Assembly: GCF_023703325.1 (NCBI RefSeq)
Contig: NZ_JAMQGM010000029.1
Span: forward strand, 62,001 to 126,000
Direction: 5' to 3'
Source of the DNA: Streptomyces meridianus
GTDB lineage: Bacteria; Actinomycetota; Actinomycetes; Streptomycetales; Streptomycetaceae
Length of the DNA: 64,000 nucleotides
A program made the position numbers and the translations under genes. How positions within the stretch are numbered: position 1 is the stretch's first letter; each line of letters begins with the position of its first letter. Shown one piece after another: positions 55,515 through 64,000 of this stretch. The notes under the pieces were generated by a model, which did no database searches, was not told where the DNA came from, and saw nothing but the letters and a program-made list of their open reading frames with translations.

Positions 55515-56855
55515 TCAGGCCCGGACGGCGCCGGTGACGATCCAGCGGCCCGACCGGCTGCGTGCCCACAGGGTGATCAGCCGCAGCACCATCATGAGCC
55601 CCATCACCCACCACAGCGCCGTCAGCCCGCCGTCGAGGCGGGGTACGGCCAGGGCCGGCGGCACGAACAGCGCCAGGACGACGAGCATGGCCCAGGCCAG
55701 GTAGGGCCCGTCGCCCGCGCCCATGAGCACTCCGTCCAGCACGAAGACCGCCCCGCACACCGGCTGGCTCAGCGCGACCACCAGCAGTGCGGGCAGCAGC
55801 CGCCGGTGCACGTCCGGGTCGCTGGTGAACAGCGGCATGAGCAGCGGGCCGGACACGGCGACCAGCAGGCCGAGGACCATGCCTGCAGCCACGCCCCACT
55901 GGATCATCCGCCGGCAGACGGTTCTGGCACCGGAGGTGTCCCCCGCGCCGAGGTAGCGGCCGATGATCGCCTGGCCCGCGATCGCGATGGCGTCGAGCGC
56001 GAAGGCCAGCAGCGACCAGAGGGAGAGCAGGATCTGGTGGGCGGCGACGTCGGCGTCACCGAGCCGCGCCGCCACCGACGTGGCAATGAGCAGGATGGCG
56101 CGCAGCGAGAGGGTGCGGACCAGCAGGGGCGCCCCCGCCTGGGCGCAGGCCCGGATACCCGCGGCATCGGGGCGCAGGGAGGCGCCGTGCGCACGGGCGC
56201 CCCTCACCACGACCACGAGATACGCGGCGGCCATGGCGCACTGGGCGATGACGGTTCCCCAGGCGGAACCCGCGATGCCGAGGCCGGCGCCGTAGACGAG
56301 CCCGACGTTGAGCACGGCGTTCGCGGTGAATCCGCCGACGGCGACGAGCAACGGGGTGCGGGTGTCCTGGAGCCCGCGCAGCACTCCGGTGGCGGCCAGG
56401 ACCATGAGCATGGCCGGGATGCCGAGGGCGCTGATGCGCAGGTACGTGGTGGCGTGGGGGGCGGCGCTGCCGGACGCGCCGAACAGTCCGACGAGTTCGG
56501 GGGCGGCGGGCAGCACGACCGCGATCACGCCGAGGCCGAGGAGGAGGGCGAGCCAGATGCCGTCCATGCCCTGGCGGATGGCCGCCGGGAGGTCGCCCGC
56601 GCCCACCCGCCGGGCGACGGCCGCGGTGGTGGCGTAGGCGAGGAAGACGAAGACGCTGACGCCGGTGGTGAGCAGGGCTGCGGCGATGCCGAGTCCGGCG
56701 AGCTGGGGGGTGCCGAGGTGGCCGACGACAGCGCTGTCGACGAGGACGAACAGGGGCTCCGCGACGAGCGAGCCGAAGGCGGGGAGGGCGAGAGCGACGA
56801 TTTCCCGGTCGTGCCGTCTGCCGCGCCGCTCCGCGCGTTCGGGTGCCTGTGTCAT
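55515..56855 (-). CDS. MATE-family efflux transporter
   Basis: 446-residue polytopic protein of about twelve helices in two similar halves (first half begins IVALALPAFGSLVAEPLFVLVD, with VVGHLGTPQLAGLG; second half RTLSLRAILLIATSVAARL). DinF-like MATE exporter driven by ions; drug or metabolite unknown. I chose ATG at 56855; ATG at 56864 is also possible with AAGG upstream. It is a constant neighbour of dnaB in streptomycetes. Confidence 0.88.
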   Translation of the reverse strand: MTQAPERAERRGRRHDREIVALALPAFGSLVAEPLFVLVDSAVVGHLGTPQLAGLGIAAALLTTGVSVFVFLAYATTAAVARRVGAGDLPAAIRQGMDGIWLALLLGLGVIAVVLPAAPELVGLFGASGSAAPHATTYLRISALGIPAMLMVLAATGVLRGLQDTRTPLLVAVGGFTANAVLNVGLVYGAGLGIAGSAWGTVIAQCAMAAAYLVVVVRGARAHGASLRPDAAGIRACAQAGAPLLVRTLSLRAILLIATSVAARLGDADVAAHQILLSLWSLLAFALDAIAIAGQAIIGRYLGAGDTSGARTVCRRMIQWGVAAGMVLGLLVAVSGPLLMPLFTSDPDVHRRLLPALLVVALSQPVCGAVFVLDGVLMGAGDGPYLAWAMLVVLALFVPPALAVPRLDGGLTALWWVMGLMMVLRLITLWARSRSGRWIVTGAVRA

Positions 56856-57348
56856 GAACTCCATACAACCTTCCACAGGTAAGAGATGCAAGCTGCTTTC
56901 ATCCCTTACTTGCGGCTGTCGTCACCCTGCGCGTGCGCGTCGTTCACCGGGAACGTGACCAGGCTCGCGAAGTTTTTCTCCTGCACAGGCCGTGGACGGC
57001 GAAACCGCAGTTCAGGGTACTGATCGCCAGACGAGTTCATCGTTGTCCACAGCGGTGTCCCCCGACCCGTGCACAGGTTTCGCGAGCTTCTCCACAGGAA
57101 GTCGCCAGTCGTCCACATGGCCTGTGGATAACCGTCTTGGTCCTGGCCGCTCGCACGCCTACCGTGGTCCGGCGCCCACGCCATTCTCCCGTCCACGAGG
57201 TCTCGCTCCACGAGCCGGTCCGATGTGACGTGACCTGACCGGAACCGGCGTGAAGTGTCAGAGCAGTGCCGTAGGAAAGAGAAGCACGGCGAGCGGATGT
57301 GTGCGCCGGCCGGTGGGGTCCGCGCGGCGGACGGGAGGAGGTGCCGGG
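56856..57348. promoter_or_regulatory. MATE-dnaB intergenic region
   Basis: 493 nt without a gene. A cluster of DnaA boxes covers 57043-57131. GGAGGAGGT before 57349 is the dnaB ribosome binding site. No clear promoter hexamers were assigned. Confidence 0.6.
57043..57131. promoter_or_regulatory. Cluster of four strong DnaA boxes upstream of dnaB
   Basis: TTGTCCACA at 57043-57051 (perfect), TTCTCCACA at 57088-57096, TCGTCCACA at 57109-57117 on the plus strand, and TTATCCACA (perfect E. coli consensus) on the minus strand at 57123-57131. Weaker sites flank them (GTGGACGG near 56990, GTGCACAGG near 57069). Confidence 0.8.
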
Positions 57349-60078
57349 GTGAATCATCCGGACCTGGACGACGCCTGGGCCGGGACCGGACCGGGCGACC
57401 GCCTTCCGGCGTCCCGCTCCCCCCGCACGTCCGAACGGGGCGGGCAGCGGGACCGGGACGGCGGTGACGCCCACGCCCGGGGCGACGACTCCTGGGGCGA
57501 CGCCGGTTCCGCGTCGGCCTTCGAACGGGTTCCGCCGCAGGACCTCGACGCCGAGCAGTCCGTGCTCGGCGGCATGCTGCTGTCCAAGGACGCCATCGCC
57601 GACGTGGTGGAGGTCCTCAAGGGCAGCGACTTCTACCGCCCGGCGCACGAGACCGTCTACCAGGCGATCCTCGACCTCTACGCCAAGGGCGAGCCGGCCG
57701 ACCCCATCACCGTCGCCGCGGAACTCACCCGGCGCGGCGAGATCGGCCGCGTCGGCGGGGCCTCGTATCTCCACACTCTCGTCCAGTCCGTGCCGACGGC
57801 CGCGAACGCCGAGTACTACGCGGAGATCGTGCACGAGCGGGCCGTCCTGCGCCGCCTGGTGGAGGCCGGGACCCGCATCACGCAGATGGGATACGCGGCG
57901 GACGGCGACGTCGACGAGATCGTCAACTCCGCGCAGGCCGAGATCTACGCGGTCACCGAGCAGCGGACGTCGGAGGACTATCTGCCGCTCGGCGACATCA
58001 TGGAGGGCGCCCTCGACGAGATCGAGGCGATCGGCTCCCGCAGCGGCCAGATGTCCGGCGTCCCCACCGGCTTCACCGACCTCGACTCGCTGACCAACGG
58101 CCTGCACCCGGGCCAGATGATCGTCATCGCGGCGCGACCGGCGATGGGAAAGGCCCTCGCGCTCGACACGCCGCTGCCCACCCCGTCGGGCTGGACCACC
58201 ATGGGCGAGGTGAAGGCCGGCGATCACCTGATCGACGCCGCCGGGCGGCCCACGCGTGTCGTCGCCGCCACGGACGTCATGGTGGGGCGTCCCTGCTACC
58301 GCGTGACCTTCGACGACGGGACCACCGTGGTCGCCGATGCGGAGCACCAGTGGCTCACCGACACCCGTGCCTCCCGCAGGGCGGCCGCAGAGAACGCCTC
58401 CGGCCGGTGGTCGCACCCCTCGGTCAGGACGACCGAGGAAATCGCCGGGACGGCCCGGTGTCCGGCCGACGGCGGGATCAACCATTCGGTGCAGAACGCA
58501 GCTCCGGTCGACCTGCCGGAGCAGAACCTGCCCGTCCCTCCGTTCACGCTGGGCGCATGGCTCGGCGACGGCCACAGCGTCGCGGCACGCATCGCTTCGG
58601 CGGATCCCGAGATTCTCCAGCGCATCGCTGACGACGGATTCGAGATCCGGCGCCTGGGTTCGTCGATCACGTACGGCACCGGTGTCACCGTGGAGAAGCC
58701 GGAACGCCTCGAGCGCACCTGTGTGGTGTGTGCCGAAGCGTTCACCCCCGAGTTCGATCACGTTCACAGCCGCGGCCGGTCCTGCGGTGGCAGGGCGCGC
58801 GGTGGCTCCACGCCGATGCCTCACGCCACCTGCGCGGACTCCGGAAAGGCCTGCCTCCCGCCGTACTCGGATCCCCGCTGCGCACCGTGCACGAGGAACC
58901 ACGGAAGCCTGCTGGTCATCCTGCGCACGATGGGAGTGCTGGGGAACGAGCACATCCCGCAGCAGTACCTGCGCGGCTCCGTCACCCAGCGGAGAGCGCT
59001 GCTCGCGGGTCTGCTCGACACCGGCGGCGTGGTCACCGGCACCGGATCCGTCCGGTTCACCACGACCAGCCCCGTTCTCGCCGAAGGGGTCCGTGAACTC
59101 GCCGTGAGCCTGGGATACCGCTGCGGTGCGGCGACGAAGCAGGCGGAGGGACGTTCGCCGGAGAGCTCGACGGCGTACACCGTCGACTTCGCCACGGACG
59201 ACGCGGTGTTCGGACTGGAACGGAAGCGGCGCACGCACGAAGAGCGGCGGCGCCCGTCGACGTCCGGGCGGGAGCAGCGGTTCATCACGAGCGTGGAACC
59301 GGTCGCGAGCGTCCCGGTCCGCTGCGTCCAGGTCGACAACGACGCGCACATGTACTTGGCCACGCGTTCGATGGTGCCCACGCACAACTCCACGCTCGCC
59401 CTGGACTTCGCGCGCGCGTGCTCGGTGAAGAGCAACCTGCCCAGCGTCGTCTTCTCGCTGGAGATGGGGCGCAACGAGATCGCGATGCGCCTGCTGTCCG
59501 CCGAGGCGAGGGTGGCCCTGCACCACATGCGGTCCGGCAGCATGACGGACGAGGACTGGACGCGGTTGGCGCGCCGGATGCCCGACGTGTCGGCCGCGCC
59601 GCTCTACATCGACGACTCCCCGAACCTGTCGATGATGGAGATCCGCGCCAAGTGCCGGCGCCTGAAGCAGCGCAACGACCTGCGGCTCGTCGTGATCGAC
59701 TACCTCCAGTTGATGCAGTCCGGCGGGTCCCGGCGTCCCGAGAGCCGCCAGCAGGAGGTCTCGGAGATGTCCCGGAACCTCAAGCTGCTGGCCAAGGAGC
59801 TCGAGGTCCCGGTGATCGCGCTCTCCCAGCTGAACCGTGGTCCCGAGCAGCGCACGGACAAGAAGCCGATGGTCTCGGACCTTCGTGAGAGTGGATCGAT
59901 CGAGCAGGACGCCGACATGGTGATCCTGCTGCACCGCGAGGACGCCTACGAGAAGGAGTCCCCGCGCGCCGGTGAGGCGGACCTTATCGTGGCCAAGCAC
60001 CGTAACGGTCCGACGGCGACGATCACCGTGGCGTTCCAGGGGCATTACTCGCGCTTCGTCGACATGGCGCAGACCTGA
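57349..60078 (+). CDS. dnaB: Replicative DNA helicase DnaB with intein
   Basis: 909-residue precursor; without the intein (residues 269-680) the mature protein is 497 residues, the normal length. The N-terminal domain starts PPQDLDAEQSVLGGMLL. The RecA-like domain has Walker A AARPAMGK / ST, split exactly by the intein, then FSLEMGRNEIAMRLLSAEAR, Walker B LRLVVIDYLQLM and the C-terminal DLRESGSIEQDADMV. It unwinds DNA at the fork as a hexamer. Since the intein cuts the ATP site, helicase activity depends on splicing. GTG at 57349 after GGAGGAGGT. Confidence 0.96.
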   Translation: MNHPDLDDAWAGTGPGDRLPASRSPRTSERGGQRDRDGGDAHARGDDSWGDAGSASAFERVPPQDLDAEQSVLGGMLLSKDAIADVVEVLKGSDFYRPAHETVYQAILDLYAKGEPADPITVAAELTRRGEIGRVGGASYLHTLVQSVPTAANAEYYAEIVHERAVLRRLVEAGTRITQMGYAADGDVDEIVNSAQAEIYAVTEQRTSEDYLPLGDIMEGALDEIEAIGSRSGQMSGVPTGFTDLDSLTNGLHPGQMIVIAARPAMGKALALDTPLPTPSGWTTMGEVKAGDHLIDAAGRPTRVVAATDVMVGRPCYRVTFDDGTTVVADAEHQWLTDTRASRRAAAENASGRWSHPSVRTTEEIAGTARCPADGGINHSVQNAAPVDLPEQNLPVPPFTLGAWLGDGHSVAARIASADPEILQRIADDGFEIRRLGSSITYGTGVTVEKPERLERTCVVCAEAFTPEFDHVHSRGRSCGGRARGGSTPMPHATCADSGKACLPPYSDPRCAPCTRNHGSLLVILRTMGVLGNEHIPQQYLRGSVTQRRALLAGLLDTGGVVTGTGSVRFTTTSPVLAEGVRELAVSLGYRCGAATKQAEGRSPESSTAYTVDFATDDAVFGLERKRRTHEERRRPSTSGREQRFITSVEPVASVPVRCVQVDNDAHMYLATRSMVPTHNSTLALDFARACSVKSNLPSVVFSLEMGRNEIAMRLLSAEARVALHHMRSGSMTDEDWTRLARRMPDVSAAPLYIDDSPNLSMMEIRAKCRRLKQRNDLRLVVIDYLQLMQSGGSRRPESRQQEVSEMSRNLKLLAKELEVPVIALSQLNRGPEQRTDKKPMVSDLRESGSIEQDADMVILLHREDAYEKESPRAGEADLIVAKHRNGPTATITVAFQGHYSRFVDMAQT
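58153..59388 (+). other. DnaB intein, class 3 type, with LAGLIDADG endonuclease region
   Basis: 412-residue in-frame insertion between GK and ST of Walker A. It begins with Ala (ALALDTPLPTPSGW) instead of Cys or Ser and ends VPTHN before extein Ser. The non-contiguous Trp67 (AEHQWLTD), Cys391 (VRCVQVD) and Thr410 (VPTHN) are the WCT triad of class 3 inteins, in which Cys391 starts splicing. Motif 1 of the homing endonuclease is LGAWLGDG (133-140); motif 2, LLAGLLDTGG (283-292), has Gly at the usual catalytic Asp. A Cys-rich insert (C190, C193, C211, C227, C234, C243, C246) may bind zinc. Confidence 0.92.
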
Positions 60079-60342
60079 CCCGATGTCATGGGCGGCGAGA
60101 CCGTCCACCGCTGCCTGACCTCCTTCGTGGTGGGGACGGACGTCGTGGCAATGCGGCCTGATGCAGTGCGGGGAGGTCGCACGGTCGACTCCACCGTGAC
60201 TGTCGGTCTCCGTTCTGCTCGGAGGTGAAACCACCGCGCACCGCCACGGCCGGCGGTCGGATTTCCTGTGGCCTGACGTACCGACCCCGTTGTGCGAAGC
60301 GCCGTTTTATGGCCTTTCCCGGACACCCGTACCGTCCGATCC
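60079..60342. promoter_or_regulatory. dnaB-amidase gap
   Basis: 264 nt without a gene. TACCGT at 60330-60335 is 7 nt before the amidase ATG, fitting a leaderless transcript. No terminator hairpin for dnaB is obvious. Confidence 0.4.
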
Positions 60343-61794
60343 ATGGAGTGGAATTTTCGGACGGCCGAAGAACTCGCGGCCGCCTTGCGTGCCGGTGAAG
60401 TGACCTCGGCGGAACTGACCGACGGGGCGATCGCCCGTATCGAGAGGGACGACGAGGCGATCAACGCGATCTGTGTGCCGGACTTCGACCGTGCACGGGC
60501 CGCCGCGCGCGCTGCCGACCGGGCGCGCGCCCGTGGCGCGGACCGGCCGCTGCTCGGCATTCCGGTGACGGTCAAGGAGTCCTACAACGTCGCCGGGCTG
60601 CCGACGACCTGGGGGATGCCGCTGCACCGGGACTACATGCCGGCCGAGGACGCGGTGCAGGTGTCGCGGCTCAGGGCCGCAGGCGCGGTGGTGATCGGTA
60701 AGACCAATGTGCCCTTGGGGCTGCAGGATGTGCAGAGCTTCAACGAGATCTACGGCACCACCAATAACCCGTGGGATCACGGTCGCACTTCGGGTGGCTC
60801 ATCCGGCGGATCAGCGGCGGCCCTGGCGTCCGGATTCGGCGCGCTGTCCATCGGCTCCGACCTCGCCGGTTCGTTGCGTACCCCCGCACATTTCTGCGGT
60901 GTCTACGCACACAAGCCGACGCTCGGGCTGGCGGCGATCCGCGGCATGGTCCCGCCGTCCGCGCCGGCATTGCCGGCCGATGCCGACCTCGCCGTCGTCG
61001 GTCCGATGGCGCGCACTGCCCGCGACCTCGCGCTCCTGCTCGACGTCATGGCCGGACCGGACCCTCTGACGCTCGGTGTCGCGCACGATGTGACGCTGCC
61101 GCCCGCGCGCCACGAGCGGCTCTGCGACTTCCGGGTCCTGGTCCTCGACGAGCATCCGCTCATTCCGACCGGGTCCGCTGTGCGTGCGGGCGTGGACCGG
61201 GTGGCCGACGCGCTTGTCGACGGCGGCGCCCGAGTCGAGCGGGAAAGCCCGCTGCTGCCCGATCTGGCCGAAGCCGCGGTGCTCTACACGCAGTTGCTGT
61301 TTTCGGGCTCCGTTGCACGTTTTCCCATCGAAGCGTACGAGCAGGTACAGGCCCGCGCCGCCGGACTGGGCGCAGACGACCGGAGCCTCGATGCGGCGCG
61401 GCTGCGCGGCATGGTGCTCAGCCACCGCGACTGGATGGAGGTGAACGGCCTTCGCGAGCTCCACCGCCACTGCTGGCGGCAGTTCTTCGCCGAGTTCGAC
61501 GCCGTGGTGTGTCCCGTCACGCCCACCCCCGCGTTCCCGCACGACCACAACCCCGACCTGATGAACCGCCGGATCGACATCGACGGCGCCGAGTATCCGT
61601 ACTTCGACCAGCTCGTCTGGGCCGGTCTGGCCACCATGCCCGGTCTTCCCGCCACCGCCGTACCGGCGGGCCGGTCGCCCGAGGGACTGCCGGTGGGAGT
61701 GCAGCTCATCGGTCCGATGCTCGAGGACCGCACCCCGCTGAAACTGGCCGAACTGCTCGAGCAGAGGATCGGTGGCTTCCGGGCAGCGGAGTAG
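60343..61794 (+). CDS. Amidase-signature family hydrolase
   Basis: 483-residue amidase. The Ser-cisSer-Lys triad is visible: Lys in IPVTVKESYNVAG, cis-Ser in GRTSGGSSGGSAAALASG, nucleophile Ser in SDLAGSLRTPAHFCG. It hydrolyses C-N bonds in amides; the substrate is unknown. The GatCAB context genes are absent, so it is not the tRNA amidotransferase. ATG at 60343 has no ribosome binding site (see leaderless note). It ends before a long palindrome, facing the MFS gene. Confidence 0.9.
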   Translation: MEWNFRTAEELAAALRAGEVTSAELTDGAIARIERDDEAINAICVPDFDRARAAARAADRARARGADRPLLGIPVTVKESYNVAGLPTTWGMPLHRDYMPAEDAVQVSRLRAAGAVVIGKTNVPLGLQDVQSFNEIYGTTNNPWDHGRTSGGSSGGSAAALASGFGALSIGSDLAGSLRTPAHFCGVYAHKPTLGLAAIRGMVPPSAPALPADADLAVVGPMARTARDLALLLDVMAGPDPLTLGVAHDVTLPPARHERLCDFRVLVLDEHPLIPTGSAVRAGVDRVADALVDGGARVERESPLLPDLAEAAVLYTQLLFSGSVARFPIEAYEQVQARAAGLGADDRSLDAARLRGMVLSHRDWMEVNGLRELHRHCWRQFFAEFDAVVCPVTPTPAFPHDHNPDLMNRRIDIDGAEYPYFDQLVWAGLATMPGLPATAVPAGRSPEGLPVGVQLIGPMLEDRTPLKLAELLEQRIGGFRAAE

Positions 61795-61892
61795 GCCGTG
61801 CTACCGGACATCCCGTCGAGGACGAGGCGCGGATCACAGCGAGATCCTCCGCCCCGGCGCCGCCGGCGGCTGCTGCACCGGTCGTGAAGGCC

Positions 61893-61934
61893 ACCGCCGG
61901 TGGGGTGCGCGAACTCGCGCACCCCACCGGCGGT
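61893..61934. terminator. 20-bp palindromic terminator between convergent genes
   Basis: ACCGCCGGTGGGGTGCGCGA (61893-61912) is fully complementary to TCGCGCACCCCACCGGCGGT (61915-61934), with only two bases between, so the end pairs must open. Followed by no T run. Confidence 0.75.
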
Positions 61935-61943
61935 ACGGCGGCA

Positions 61944-63209
61944 TCACGTTGTCGGTGCCGGCTCTCCTGCGGGGCCGGGTACGGCAACGGCGGGGTCCGG
62001 GCCGGACCGCGGCACGTACACCCGGGCCACCCAGATCCCGCACAGCCCGAAGACTGCCATGATCAGGGCGAGCCCGGTGAAGCCGGTGCCGAGGGAGCTC
62101 CCCGCGGCCCAGCCGACCAGCGGCATCAGGACGGCTGTGCCCAGCCCGATCGCGAGCAGCCGCAGCGAGGCCATCTTGGCCTTGTCCCCCTCTTGGGCCC
62201 GCTGCTGAAGTGAAGTCAGCAGCCAGGTGAGGCTGTTGAGGTTCGCGAACCCCGCCAGGAAGAAGCCGGCGAAGTGCGAGGTCGCCGATTCGCCGACTGC
62301 CAGCAGCACGGCCGAACCCCCCTGGATCAGCAGCCACACCGGTAGCAGACGCTGGACCACCAGACGACTCGTGAAGAACGACGCGCTGATCATGCCGACC
62401 GCGAAGGTCCCCTCGAGCGCGGCGATGTACCACCCCTGGCCGTCGCGGAACTCGTCCGCCAGCGGCACCACCAGGGTGCTGAGCCCCTGGGCGAAGACGA
62501 AGTCCGCCGCGCACATGACGATCAGGACGAGCACGACGCGGTCCTGCCGGTACCGGGTCAGCATGAGGCGCCATGTGCCCACCGTGCCCGCGACCGCGGA
62601 CCGGAGCATCCGGGCGCTCATGACGGGTGTCTCCTCCGGCCGGACGAGCCGGATCCGGGACACGGCCAAGGCGCAGCACAGGGACGTCACCACGTCCACC
62701 AGCAGCGCCTGTCGGGGTGTGCCCCACGTCAGGATCAGGCCGAGCAGCGCCATGCCGCTCAGGGCGCCCGCCTGGAAGGCCACGCCGACCAGGCTGTTGA
62801 ACTTCGTGACGTGGCCGCCGTCGACGTGGTGGGCCGTGAACTTGAAGAGGGCCGACCTCTCGATGTTGTCGAAGACGGCGAGGAGTACCGCGACACCCAC
62901 GATGTACGGGACCGCGCTCCTCCCGGGGACGAAGGTGATGCCGATGATGAGCGCGACGGTGACGGCTCGGCCCAGTCCGCAAGCGACGTAGACCCGCTTG
63001 GAGTTGGCGGCGTCCACCAGCGGGCCGCACACCGGGAGCACGCAGAACGCGGCCAGCCCCTGGAGGGTGAGCACGAGTGCGAAGGCCTCGGGTCTCCCCG
63101 TGCGGTCGTAGAGCAACTGGCCCATGGCCAGGGTGTGGATGCCGAAGCCGATGCTCGAGACCGAGATGGCCGCCAGCATGGTCCGGGCGGGCGGGTCGTG
63201 GCGGATCAT
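61944..63209 (-). CDS. Major facilitator superfamily transporter
   Basis: 421-residue exporter-like protein with about twelve helices (TMLAAISVSSIGFGIHTLAM; AFCVLPVCGPLVDAANSKRV with the loop motif; later FVFAQGLSTLVVPLADEF). Substrate unknown. ATG at 63209 overlaps the stop of the ligase gene (ATGA, 63206-63209), so the two are translationally coupled and may export a product of that enzyme. Confidence 0.86.
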   Translation of the reverse strand: MIRHDPPARTMLAAISVSSIGFGIHTLAMGQLLYDRTGRPEAFALVLTLQGLAAFCVLPVCGPLVDAANSKRVYVACGLGRAVTVALIIGITFVPGRSAVPYIVGVAVLLAVFDNIERSALFKFTAHHVDGGHVTKFNSLVGVAFQAGALSGMALLGLILTWGTPRQALLVDVVTSLCCALAVSRIRLVRPEETPVMSARMLRSAVAGTVGTWRLMLTRYRQDRVVLVLIVMCAADFVFAQGLSTLVVPLADEFRDGQGWYIAALEGTFAVGMISASFFTSRLVVQRLLPVWLLIQGGSAVLLAVGESATSHFAGFFLAGFANLNSLTWLLTSLQQRAQEGDKAKMASLRLLAIGLGTAVLMPLVGWAAGSSLGTGFTGLALIMAVFGLCGIWVARVYVPRSGPDPAVAVPGPAGEPAPTT

Positions 63210-64000
63210 CGGGCCTCCAGCCTTCGGTCGACCACCGTGCGGACCTTGCCGCTCACGGAGTTGCGCGGCAGCTGTCCCTCCGCGAGGCTCTCGACCCTCA
63301 GCTCGTAGACGTCCAGGCCGGCGTCGAAGTCCTGCTGGTCGCCGAGTACGGGGACCTTGGTGGTGAGGTGCTCGCGGATCCGCTCGGGCCCCGGGGGGTT
63401 CGGGGACTCGGTCCGGATCACCAGGACCTCCTTGCTGCCCTCGGTGAAGACCTCGATCTGGAGCAGGGAGACATCGAAGTCGGCGAGGAGTTCGAGGACG
63501 TCGCCGTACAGCACGGTCTCGCCCTTGAAGCGGACCAGGCCGTCGGAGCGGCCGAGGTATTCCAGCACCTTCCCGGAGACGCCGCACGCGCAGGTGTGGT
63601 CGAAGACCCGTCCCATGTCGCCGATCCGGTAGCGGATCAGCGCTCCCTCGAACTTCTGCATGCTGGTGATGAGCAGCTCGCCGACGGAACCGTCCTCCAG
63701 GGGTGCACCGTCGGCGTCGACCACCTCGATGAGGTTGTAGTCGTCGTTGACGTGGTGCAGGGTCCCGCCGAGGGAGGCGCACTGGTATCCGAGCTGCGCA
63801 CCGTCGTTGGCGGCGAGGATGCTGGAGACCGACTGCACGCCCAGTTCCCTGCGGAGCCACGTCTTGTCGTTCTCCGTCATCGGGGTGCCGCCGTAGATGA
63901 CCTTCTCGATGCGCAGTTCCGGGCAGCGTGCCTTGGCGTCGCGCAGCAGCGGCAGGATCAGGGCCGGCATGCCGATGATCACGTTGGCGCGGAAACTCTC
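63206..64000 (-). CDS. PaaK-like adenylate-forming ligase, 5' part beyond the window
   Basis: The last 264 or so residues are present (beginning ESFRANVIIGMPALIL). Adenylation motifs: VIYGGTPMTE, the Y-R-x-G-D motif in YRIGDMGRVFDHTCACG (with three cysteines nearby), and GRSDGLVRFKGETV, typical of phenylacetate-CoA ligase/coenzyme F390 synthetase-like enzymes. The C-terminal small domain ends VSGKVRTVVDRRLEAR with the Lys region. It activates an unknown carboxylic acid. Partner gene: the MFS transporter downstream. Start lies outside. Confidence 0.82.
   Translation of the reverse strand, partial: ESFRANVIIGMPALILPLLRDAKARCPELRIEKVIYGGTPMTENDKTWLRRELGVQSVSSILAANDGAQLGYQCASLGGTLHHVNDDYNLIEVVDADGAPLEDGSVGELLITSMQKFEGALIRYRIGDMGRVFDHTCACGVSGKVLEYLGRSDGLVRFKGETVLYGDVLELLADFDVSLLQIEVFTEGSKEVLVIRTESPNPPGPERIREHLTTKVPVLGDQQDFDAGLDVYELRVESLAEGQLPRNSVSGKVRTVVDRRLEAR

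Noticed and set aside
60343..61794. Amidase as GatA subunit of tRNA amidotransferase
   Set aside because: No gatC or gatB nearby and the gene stands alone; the general amidase label is safer.

Overview
The window is high-GC actinobacterial DNA and almost certainly the oriC core of a Streptomyces chromosome. Evidence: the order gyrA-gyrB-DUF721-recF-gnd-dnaN-oriC-dnaA-rpmH-rnpA-yidD-yidC-jag-rsmG-parA-parB, many GTG starts, Streptomyces-type DnaA boxes (TTGTCCACA), seven perfect parS palindromes (GTTTCACGTGAAAC), a sigma-R-type promoter before trxBA, FemX, and an L-form murJ/pseudokinase gene pair. Species cannot be fixed from the sequence alone.

Left arm (1-7.3 kb): a two-component system (kinase truncated by the window edge) is divergent from a translationally coupled trio (family 2 glycosyltransferase, DUF2064 protein, methyltransferase). 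These face a membrane-anchored sulfite-oxidase-like molybdoenzyme with a small membrane partner. A polytopic GT-C-like protein follows. The methyltransferase and the membrane partner overlap tail to tail by 157 nt. 7.6-12.5 kb: tRNA-Ala(TGC), an HTH regulator plus Ser/Thr kinase, a secreted/anchored protein, a DLW-39 microprotein, tRNA-Ile(GAT) and a DUF3566 membrane protein.

Replication core (12.5-30.6 kb): gyrA, gyrB, DUF721, recF, gnd, dnaN and dnaA all read leftward. oriC (about 21.4-22.2 kb) holds two groups of DnaA boxes flanking a phased CCCCAG repeat cluster. rpmH to parB read rightward and cover RNA processing, membrane insertion, rRNA methylation and chromosome segregation. parS sites lie between and inside genes out to 42.7 kb.

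Right arm (30.8-56.9 kb): GNAT protein, trxA/trxB, a sigma/anti-sigma pair, pseudokinase-murJ-DUF6049, CCA-adding enzyme, MFS transporter, inositol-phosphate synthase with PadR regulator and a clear PadR operator, a bifunctional PBP, a frameshifted GT87 gene, an alanine-racemase-like/femX pair, the rpsF-ssb-rpsR-rplI operon and a MATE transporter. Cell-wall synthesis functions are concentrated here.

Right end (56.9-64 kb): dnaB has a DnaA-box cluster upstream and is interrupted in its Walker A motif by a 412-residue class 3-type intein whose second LAGLIDADG motif lacks the usual acidic residue. An amidase and a divergent PaaK-like ligase/MFS pair close the window.
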